This document shows, piece by piece, positions 23,260 through 32,344 of a stretch of DNA of 32,344 nt. The translations under genes were made by a program, and so were the position numbers. The DNA lies in contig CAMTPC010000031.1 in the NCBI GenBank assembly GCA_947074295.1, positions 1 to 32,344 on the forward strand, written 5' to 3'. Position 1 is the first letter of the stretch; each line of letters begins with the position of its first letter. The notes under the pieces are model-generated. The model had not been told where the DNA came from. It ran no database searches and saw nothing but the letters and a program-made list of their open reading frames with translations. Source of the DNA: an uncultured Bacteroides sp. (GTDB lineage Bacteria; Bacteroidota; Bacteroidia; Bacteroidales; Bacteroidaceae).

Positions 23260-23757
23260 TTAAATAGCGGCAAGGGCTTTATCATAATCCGGTTCTTCAG
23301 TAATTTCGGGAACCATTTGTGCATAGACTACTTTGCCTTCTTTATTGATAACCACAACAGCACGCGCCAAAAGACCTGCGAGAGGACCATCAGCAATACA
23401 TACTCCGTAATCCTTATCAAAATCGGTTTTACGGAAATCCGAGAGTGGTATCACATTTTCGATGCCTTCGGCCGAGCAGAAACGCCCAGATGCAAAAGGC
23501 AAGTCTTTGGATATAGCCAATACAATCGTATCGGGATATTGCGCTGCTTTTTCATTGAATTTTCTCACTGAAGTCGCACATACAGGCGTATCAATACTTG
23601 GAAAAATGTTCAAAATGACATTCTTACCTTTCAAATCTTTCAAAGAGAGTGTTGATAAATCAGCTTTCACTAATTGAAAATCAGGAGCATATACACCCAC
23701 TTCGATAAATTCACCTGATACTTTCACAGGCGTTCCTTTAAATTTTGTAGCAGCCAT
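23260..23757 (-). CDS. tpx: Thiol peroxidase Tpx
   Basis: This 165-residue atypical 2-Cys peroxiredoxin reduces hydroperoxides with thioredoxin. The peroxidatic C60 sits in FPSIDTPVCATSVRKFNE and the resolving C94 in GRFCSAEGIENV, equivalent to C61 and C95 of E. coli Tpx. The N-terminus (MAATKFKGTPVKVSGEF) is typical, and there is no signal peptide, so the enzyme is cytoplasmic. It is convergent with the glutathione peroxidase gene. It is monocistronic as far as can be seen. Confidence 0.96.
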   Translation of the reverse strand: MAATKFKGTPVKVSGEFIEVGVYAPDFQLVKADLSTLSLKDLKGKNVILNIFPSIDTPVCATSVRKFNEKAAQYPDTIVLAISKDLPFASGRFCSAEGIENVIPLSDFRKTDFDKDYGVCIADGPLAGLLARAVVVINKEGKVVYAQMVPEITEEPDYDKALAAI

Positions 23758-23930
23758 AAGAATTTTGATTTTTAAAATTGTTTGAATTCATCATCTATTC
23801 TAATCTAAAACAAAAACAATCAAATGTTTTGATATGTTCTTTGCTTTCCGAATTAAATTAAGTAGAGTTGCTTTTAAACAATAAAGTAGAGTTTTTGTTA
23901 ATTTATGGACGACTAAAAACAAATCACTTT

Positions 23931-24497
23931 ATGGGAACAATTTATGATCAAATCGGAGGTTCTATCAAGAATTGGTGGATATCTCTATTAGTAGGACTGA
24001 TATTCATCGGCGTAGGCCTTTGGATGGTTTTCCGCCCTAGCGAAGGATATATCGCATTTAGCATTATCTTCAGCATCACAATCTTAGTGAGTGGAATAGC
24101 TGAAATATTTTTTGCCGCTGCCAATAGACACGTGTCTAGTTGGGGATGGTATTTAGTAAGTGGTATAATCGATATCATCATTGGCATTGTATTAATATCA
24201 CGACCGATGTTAACAGAAGAAGTAATACCATTTATCGTTGCATTCTGGCTGATGTTTAGAGGTTTCTCGGCAATAGGATATGCAGTGGATCTCCGTAGAT
24301 ATGGCACACAAGAATGGGGCTGGTATATAGCGTTCGGAATTCTTTCAATTATCTGCTCGCTCTTTATTTTATGGCAGCCGTTGGTCGGTGCTTTTTATGT
24401 GGTATATATGATTGCTTTTACTTTCCTCATCATAGGATCATTTAGAGTAATGCTTTCATTTGAACTGCGTAATCTACATAATAAAGGTAAACAATAA
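23931..24497 (+). CDS. HdeD-family (DUF308) membrane protein
   Basis: This 188-residue membrane protein has six predicted helices arranged as repeated pairs: SLLVGLIFIGVGLWMVFRP, ITILVSGIAEIFFAA, GWYLVSGIIDIIIGIVLIS, FIVAFWLMFRGFSAIGYA, GWYIAFGILSIICSLFILW, then YMIAFTFLIIGSFRVM. The pattern fits HdeD/DUF308, linked in E. coli to acid resistance but of unknown mechanism. A longer frame begins with TTG at 23868; the ATG at 23931 is preferred because it starts at the conserved MGTIYDQ region. It is followed by a clear terminator. Confidence 0.9.
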   Translation: MGTIYDQIGGSIKNWWISLLVGLIFIGVGLWMVFRPSEGYIAFSIIFSITILVSGIAEIFFAAANRHVSSWGWYLVSGIIDIIIGIVLISRPMLTEEVIPFIVAFWLMFRGFSAIGYAVDLRRYGTQEWGWYIAFGILSIICSLFILWQPLVGAFYVVYMIAFTFLIIGSFRVMLSFELRNLHNKGKQ

Positions 24498-24525
24498 AAA
24501 ACTAACCTAAACCTTACATAAAAAA

Positions 24526-24565
24526 AAAATAGGTGGATGAGAAATTTATTCTCTCCACCTATTTT
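24526..24565 (+). terminator. Rho-independent terminator after the HdeD-like gene
   Basis: AAAATAGGTGGA-t-GAGAA (24526-24543) pairs with TTCTC-TCCACCTATTTT (24549-24565) around a 5-base loop, with one bulged T. It ends in a T-run on the plus strand. Confidence 0.8.
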
Positions 24566-24770
24566 ATTGATTGTAGTATTATAATACAATCATCATCGTG
24601 TGTGTCATGTCAATAAATGTGTTGTAACGGTACTTTTATAATAACGTTATAAGCGGTGGCCCTAAAAGGCGTCACTCTCGCTTTATTATCCATAATCGTT
24701 GGATAATTGAAATCTCAGCATGTTTAGTCAAGTCTCTATGTCTGATTTCTGTATTATCTACAAAAAACTT

Positions 24771-24790
24771 GTGTGCGTGTGTGTGCGTGT
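24771..24790. repeat. GTGTGCGTGT tandem repeat
   Basis: Two exact copies of the 10-base unit GTGTGCGTGT lie head to tail, giving 20 bases of alternating purine/pyrimidine, about 175 bases upstream of an ECF sigma gene. Confidence 0.7.
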
Positions 24791-24963
24791 AATATATTCA
24801 ATGGTATAGATATTATTTCTTTCAGAACTGTAGATTAAATACAGATTAAGAAGCTATACTGCGCCATTATTTGTTAAAGAAACAAAAGAGTATTTTTTAT
24901 TGTTGTAGATGTGCAGTATTCAAGCAATTTTTGCATTTTATTTCTAAACACGTGACGAAAAAA

Positions 24964-25515
24964 ATGGATGAACAACAACTGGCAGAGAAATGCAGGCAAG
25001 GTGACAACCGTGCCCGCAAAGAACTCTATGAACTATATGCCGGTAGAATGTTGACCATTTGCTTAAGGTATTCGAACGATCGAGATACTGCACAAGACCT
25101 TCTTCATGATGGTTTTATTAAGATTTTCCATTCGTTCGAGAAGTTCACTTGGCGTGGCGAGGGCTCGCTAAGGGCATGGATGGAGCGTGTTTTTGTAAAC
25201 GAGGCTCTGCAATGGCTTCGCAAAAACGATGTGCTTAACAAAACCACTGCTATCGAAGATGTGCAAGAGGTCTTTGACCAACCTGACGAGGAAGATATTG
25301 AAATGATACCCCATCATGTGCTTCTGCAATTCATAAATGAACTACCAACTGGTTATCGTACCATTTTTAACCTATACACTTTTGAAAATAAATCACACAA
25401 GGAAATTGCAGATCTACTGAACATCAACGAAAAATCTTCTTCATCGCAGCTCTTTCGTGCAAAAGGTACATTAGCAAAAAAAATTAAAGAGTGGCTATTA
25501 ACTAACGACAGATGA
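24964..25515 (+). CDS. ECF-type RNA polymerase sigma factor (second)
   Basis: This 183-residue sigma-70 family protein has region 2 motifs (LYELYAGRMLTICLRYSND, DTAQDLLHDGFIKIFHSFEKF) and a region 4 helix-turn-helix (LPTGYRTIFNLYTFENKSHK, EIADLLNINEKSSSSQLFRA). The frame extends upstream to a TTG at 24871, but the ATG at 24964 (MDEQQLAEKCRQGD) matches the usual N-terminus. Its stop codon overlaps the start of the next gene by 4 bases (ATGA), so the two products are likely made in fixed proportion. No zinc-type anti-sigma is adjacent. Confidence 0.93.
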   Translation: MDEQQLAEKCRQGDNRARKELYELYAGRMLTICLRYSNDRDTAQDLLHDGFIKIFHSFEKFTWRGEGSLRAWMERVFVNEALQWLRKNDVLNKTTAIEDVQEVFDQPDEEDIEMIPHHVLLQFINELPTGYRTIFNLYTFENKSHKEIADLLNINEKSSSSQLFRAKGTLAKKIKEWLLTNDR

Positions 25516-26795
25516 CAAACAACAATAACATAAACGACGAACGATGGATAGAAAAGCTTAAAGACAAGGTCAACAACCATAGCGAACCTATACCATCCGA
25601 GGGTTGGGATAAACTCGAGCAAGAGTTATCACCAGCCACTGGAGATTTTGTGCTTATACCACACCGATGGAAATACATAACTGGAGCTGCTGCCATTATA
25701 GCTGCCATCTTTTCGGGAGCTTATTACATGTTGCATATTCCCGCAGTCGCAGATATGGAGCAAGCTATTGAGAATGTAGTGGCATTGACACCTGAAACTC
25801 CTACAGAAGGAGCACGCCCATTACAAGAGTTTATCAGCCCTAATCCCACAACTACACAGCCATTTGTGGCTCAAACCCTTACTGGACATAAAAGACATAA
25901 AACTACTGAAAAATCCACTTCTCATGCCCCACTATCAATGGTCGAGGAAATTGTTTCAGCACATAATGAGGGAGAAGCTATATCAACAAACAATGAGGCC
26001 GAAAACACAGAAAGATCGCAGGCGAATGAACAAGGTGAAAGTGCTGCTCCTAAAAGTAGAGCAACTGTAAATCATCGGCCATCTGGAAAGGATAAACAGC
26101 ATTTACCTACTGAGCCGACTAGACAGAAATCAAAAGGTAGCTGGTCTGTAGGTGCATCGGTAGGCAATGCTGGCGCGCTGACCCATAATAAAGAGTATGC
26201 TTTTAGCGGAATGCCTTATCAAGTGGTAACCAGTGAAGATACCCCCGATTTAGATAATTCATCGAGAGAACAAACTGTGATATTTAAAGAAGGCGTACCA
26301 TATATTTACAATCCAGATGACATTATAAATGCCAAGCACCATCAACCTATTTCAGTGGGTATGAATGTACGTAAAGCCTTGAATCATGGCTTTTCAATTG
26401 AAACGGGGTTGATGTTCACAATGCTTGCATCGGATATAACGCTTGCTGGCAATCATGAATCAACTTTCAAACAAAAACTTCATTATCTAGGTATACCCAT
26501 AAAAGCGAACTGGAATTTCTTGCAATCGCGCTATTTCACACTTTATGTTTCGGGCGGGGGTCAGATAGAGAAATGTGTTTATGGTAAAATAGGTGATGAG
26601 AAGATTAACGAGAAACCCTGGCAGTTTTCAGTAATGGGCGGAATCGGTGCTCAAGTAAATATTAGTAAACACTTTGGTATTTATGTTGAACCAGGTGTGG
26701 CATATTTCTTCGAGAATAATTCAAAGTTACAAACCATACGTAAGGAACATCCTCTCAACTTTAATCTCCAAACTGGTCTTCGTCTTACTTACTAA
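25512..26795 (+). CDS. Sigma-coupled protein with one membrane helix and a C-terminal outer-membrane-like beta-barrel
   Basis: This 427-residue protein has a short N-terminal region (residues 1-54) with EPIPSEGWDKLEQEL, followed by a membrane helix at about 55-73 (ITGAAAIIAAIFSGAYYML). A low-complexity Thr/Glu/Gln-rich linker spans about 80-207. The C-terminal region from about 208 (KGSWSVGASVGNAGAL) resembles the porin-like outer-membrane beta-barrel domain of Bacteroidota (GIGAQVNISKHFGIYVEPGVAYFF written in part: GIGAQVNISKHFGIYVEP). There is no classical signal peptide. Coupling to the sigma gene suggests that the N-terminal part acts as the anti-sigma, with the helix in the inner membrane and the barrel or beta domain outside. 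This topology is inferred. Confidence 0.78.
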   Translation: MTNNNNINDERWIEKLKDKVNNHSEPIPSEGWDKLEQELSPATGDFVLIPHRWKYITGAAAIIAAIFSGAYYMLHIPAVADMEQAIENVVALTPETPTEGARPLQEFISPNPTTTQPFVAQTLTGHKRHKTTEKSTSHAPLSMVEEIVSAHNEGEAISTNNEAENTERSQANEQGESAAPKSRATVNHRPSGKDKQHLPTEPTRQKSKGSWSVGASVGNAGALTHNKEYAFSGMPYQVVTSEDTPDLDNSSREQTVIFKEGVPYIYNPDDIINAKHHQPISVGMNVRKALNHGFSIETGLMFTMLASDITLAGNHESTFKQKLHYLGIPIKANWNFLQSRYFTLYVSGGGQIEKCVYGKIGDEKINEKPWQFSVMGGIGAQVNISKHFGIYVEPGVAYFFENNSKLQTIRKEHPLNFNLQTGLRLTY

Positions 26796-26838
26796 TATAA
26801 AAGCCGTGATTCTACATGAATCACGGCTTTTATATTAG
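26792..26838. terminator. Bidirectional terminator with a perfect 21-bp stem
   Basis: Arms 26792-26812 and 26818-26838 are perfectly complementary over 21 bases with a 5-base loop (TACAT). The core is AAAGCCGTGATTC. The stem begins inside the stop codon of the upstream gene, and the structure also lies 30 bases beyond the GH97 stop codon, so it serves both convergent transcripts. Confidence 0.9.
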
Positions 26839-26868
26839 TAATTGAAAACTGAGAAATTATTTATATTT

Positions 26869-29043
<2,175 letters not shown>

Positions 29044-29064
29044 TTAAAAATATTAAACGTAAAG

Positions 29065-29072
29065 CAAAGATA
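29065..29072 (-). promoter_or_regulatory. Candidate -7 box for the GH97 gene
   Basis: The complement reads TATCTTTG, matching TAnnTTTG, 31 bases upstream of the GH97 ATG. No clear -33 element was identified. Confidence 0.45.
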
Positions 29073-29126
29073 GTCTAGTACGAGCGAGTTTGACACTCTA
29101 TATAAATAGAATATAAAAGAAATATC

Positions 29127-29140
29127 TGAAAACGTTTGCA
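29127..29140. promoter_or_regulatory. LacI/CcpA-like operator sequence upstream of the GH97 gene
   Basis: TGAAAACGTTTGCA fits the general LacI-family operator form TGnAAnCGnTnnCA, with the AAACGTTT palindrome at its centre. It lies 93 bases upstream of the GH97 start and about 55 bases upstream of its -7 box. The match is by eye; the regulator is unknown. Confidence 0.35.
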
Positions 29141-29200
29141 TAATCATCTAATATACAATATCATAACAGCGTTATTCAAAATGAGAAATATAAACGAATA

Positions 29201-30772
29201 TTATTCAATAGAATCGATTCTAAGCACATCATTTTCAAAATTATCTCTATTTATAGCTTTATTCTTGACCTTATTGCGATAGGTATAAATGGTATTTACT
29301 GAGTAGTGCAAAAAGTTGGCTATCTTTGAACTATCATCTATCCCTAAACGAATAATGGCATAGATACGCATTTCGGTATTGAGCAATTCGCCATGTTTCA
29401 TCACAAAACGCTCTTCGGGTACAAGTAGCGAATTGAAATGATCTACAAAATTGGGATAAAGCTGAAGGAAGGCATTGTCGAAATTGGCATAGAATTCTTT
29501 TTGCCCCATCCCAGCAAAATGCGAAGCTGATTTAGTCATTCGCAATAACTCCTCTGTCTGACCTGCCATGATTTTCCGATTCACTGTCAAACGGAAATTA
29601 TCCAACTTCTCAATATAAAGAGAGCAAAGATTCAAGAAATGCCCAATATACTCTTCTTTAATATGATTAGCTTGTTTTAATTTGCGACGTGCCAATGTCA
29701 ACTTCTTCATCTGACGATAAATCCAAAACAACGATGCAATCAGAAATAAAGATAAAACACTTACTAGCACAAGGAAAATAACTAATTGTCTGTGCTGTGC
29801 ATTGAGTTTATGTTGATAAGCCGCATCTATCACCGGCATTATTGCCGAAATCTCTAATGTTCGCAAACGCGCATTACAGAATATGGCATCATCTAGCGAA
29901 TATTTTATATATCGATTAGCACGTTTCAGATCGCCTTGTTCATAGAGATATAAAGCTAAATATTGTAATGCCGCATTTTCTTTGACAGATGCCTTTACAT
30001 CTGCCATTGCCGAATAAGCTAAATAGGTAGCATAGCCAGCATCGTCATTCTCTCGTTGTGCAATCAACGCCAAAGAAAAGGCTGTACGGGCATATAAATT
30101 GGAATCGATAGGTAAAACACCAAGAAGTTCGTCTAAGAGCATTTTTGCCTGAATCAAATTACCATCCACCAAAAGCTGCTCTGCATGATAGAGCTTATAC
30201 AAAGGTGAGTCTTGTGGAAGGACAGAAATTAGTGAGTCTCTATACATCTCTTCTTCATGACTATACTCTTGTCGATATTTATCATTTCTGACAAACGTAC
30301 TGAGATAAGAATAAATTTGCCTACCACAAGAATAATAATTGACCATAAGTTGTGGAGAAAGGTTTTCATGATTTATTTGGAGAAAGTCAGCAGAAGCCTC
30401 TTTATACAAACCCGAAATGGCCAATACTTCCGCCCTTGCTATACATGCCTTATCACGATAAAGGGAATTGCGCAGAGTATCTGCCAAAATAAGACTACGA
30501 TCCAAATATTTAAGAGCAGAATCAGTAATGAAAAGTTTATAACTCTCGCCCAAGGCATAATTAAGCAAATACTCTCGGTTCAAATCAGGAGCACTTATGA
30601 GCAACTGCCTTTTCAAAGAGTCAATCTCCAATTCTTTAATTTCCATAAAGTGGGCTTGACGCTTTAAGGTTTTATCAAGTTCTTCGAAAGCTGCCTTTTC
30701 TTTCGGAGAATGAGCCGATAATACCATTGCGCAAAAAAATGAAAAGAAAATAATGATTATATGGTTTTTCAT
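29201..30772 (-). CDS. SusR-like membrane regulator (TPR sensor, DUF6377/HTH)
   Basis: This 523-residue protein resembles SusR-type regulators of Bacteroides, which span the inner membrane and switch on starch or maltose genes. An N-terminal signal/anchor (IIIIFFSFFCAMVLSA) leads to a periplasmic TPR-like region at about 60-320. A membrane helix at about 328-348 (LVIFLVLVSVLSLFLIASLF) and a short coiled coil follow. The cytoplasmic C-terminal region ends in a LuxR-like helix-turn-helix (SKIANFLHYSVNTIYTYRNK). A TAATTTTG box lies 22 bases upstream of the ATG. Its direct neighbour downstream is the GH97 gene, the natural target; maltose-type oligosaccharides are the likely ligand by analogy. 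Confidence 0.85.
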   Translation of the reverse strand: MKNHIIIIFFSFFCAMVLSAHSPKEKAAFEELDKTLKRQAHFMEIKELEIDSLKRQLLISAPDLNREYLLNYALGESYKLFITDSALKYLDRSLILADTLRNSLYRDKACIARAEVLAISGLYKEASADFLQINHENLSPQLMVNYYSCGRQIYSYLSTFVRNDKYRQEYSHEEEMYRDSLISVLPQDSPLYKLYHAEQLLVDGNLIQAKMLLDELLGVLPIDSNLYARTAFSLALIAQRENDDAGYATYLAYSAMADVKASVKENAALQYLALYLYEQGDLKRANRYIKYSLDDAIFCNARLRTLEISAIMPVIDAAYQHKLNAQHRQLVIFLVLVSVLSLFLIASLFWIYRQMKKLTLARRKLKQANHIKEEYIGHFLNLCSLYIEKLDNFRLTVNRKIMAGQTEELLRMTKSASHFAGMGQKEFYANFDNAFLQLYPNFVDHFNSLLVPEERFVMKHGELLNTEMRIYAIIRLGIDDSSKIANFLHYSVNTIYTYRNKVKNKAINRDNFENDVLRIDSIE

Positions 30773-30793
30773 ATTATACTATTTGTTAGAGCC

Positions 30794-30801
30794 CAAAATT
30801 A
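30794..30801 (-). promoter_or_regulatory. Candidate -7 box for the SusR-like gene
   Basis: The complement reads TAATTTTG, matching TAnnTTTG, 22 bases upstream of the start codon. Confidence 0.4.
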
Positions 30802-30986
30802 TAAAAAACAATCTATTGGCACCTAATATATTACAAAAACATGCTGCGACACAGATTAATATAGCTCCTAAAATTTAAGGTTCTGCATAAATTTATATTG
30901 AACAATATATGATCAGATTTGTTTAATGAACACTTTTAAAATAAAGATCACCTAAAGATCTGTTTTACAAACTTCTTAATCATTAA

Positions 30987-32279
<1,293 letters not shown>

Positions 32280-32344
32280 TAAAAGTAATATTTCTTAATA
32301 GAAGGAATGAAGACACTTTATTCTTAACTAGACTATAAAAAAGC

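Larger units (their letters stand above)
24498..24963. other. 466-base intergenic region before the second ECF sigma gene
   Basis: After the terminator I find no gene. The region has a GT-rich tandem repeat at 24771-24790 and a short palindrome ATAACGTTAT near 24642. No tRNA or riboswitch fold was recognised. The promoter of the sigma gene presumably lies in the last 100 bases. Confidence 0.45.

Noticed and set aside
24771..24790. Phase-variation repeat controlling the second ECF sigma gene
   Set aside because: Only two units are present and the distance to the start codon is about 175 bases, so slippage-based switching is not well supported.

Overview
The window looks like a chromosomal segment from a member of the Bacteroidota, most likely order Bacteroidales. 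The reasons are: AT-rich DNA; several starts preceded by the Bacteroides-type -7 box TAnnTTTG; a TonB-dependent receptor with an N-terminal carboxypeptidase-regulatory-like domain paired with a DUF4374 lipoprotein; a GH97 alpha-glucosidase beside a SusR-like regulator; and ECF sigma factors with their partners. I cannot name the genus from sequence alone.

Layout. 1-2252: the 3' part of an aldo/keto reductase, a convergent membrane 4Fe-4S protein, and a divergent AraC regulator. 2406-3939: an IS3-family insertion sequence with an intact -1 frameshift signal but an apparent 14-residue deletion in the catalytic core. 3940-4508: a long non-coding stretch with a cluster of overlapping palindromes. 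4509-8348: a TonB-dependent receptor and a surface-type DUF4374 lipoprotein. 8479-18632: a complete [NiFe] uptake-hydrogenase locus. On the minus strand it reads hypC-hypD-hypE-small subunit-large subunit-cytochrome b-maturation protease; divergently on the plus strand it reads hypF-hypA-hypB. 18906-19823: a CbiM/NikM-type Ni/Co permease. 19953-23757: a redox-stress group with an ECF sigma factor and a short zinc-type anti-sigma, an RclC-like DUF417 protein and a DsrE-like protein on the minus strand, and TlpA-like and glutathione-peroxidase proteins on the plus strand, plus Tpx. 23931-26795: an HdeD-like membrane protein and a second ECF sigma factor coupled to a protein with both a membrane helix and an outer-membrane-type barrel. 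26869-30772: a GH97 enzyme and a SusR-like regulator. 30993-32279: enolase.

How the genes fit together. The hydrogenase locus can account for nickel uptake (CbiM/NikM, possibly the TonB receptor pair), nickel storage and insertion (HypA, His-rich HypB), Fe(CN)2CO assembly (HypCDEF), large-subunit C-terminal processing (HyaD-type protease) and membrane electron transfer (cytochrome b). The small subunit has the six cysteines, at exact spacing, that define the [4Fe-3S] proximal cluster of oxygen-tolerant group 1 hydrogenases, plus one extra cysteine. Together with the neighbouring peroxide and thiol-stress genes, this suggests a strain that oxidises H2 while exposed to some oxygen.

The most unusual signals are: the oxygen-tolerant-type cluster motif; the nested 86-bp palindrome between the two arms of the redox-stress group; the TTGAACA-N16-TGTTCAA palindrome in the hypC/hypF divergent region; the small HxxxCxxC anti-sigma; the exact 31-bp phased repeats inside the IS left end; and the inverted repeat that carries both divergent -7 boxes upstream of the AraC gene.
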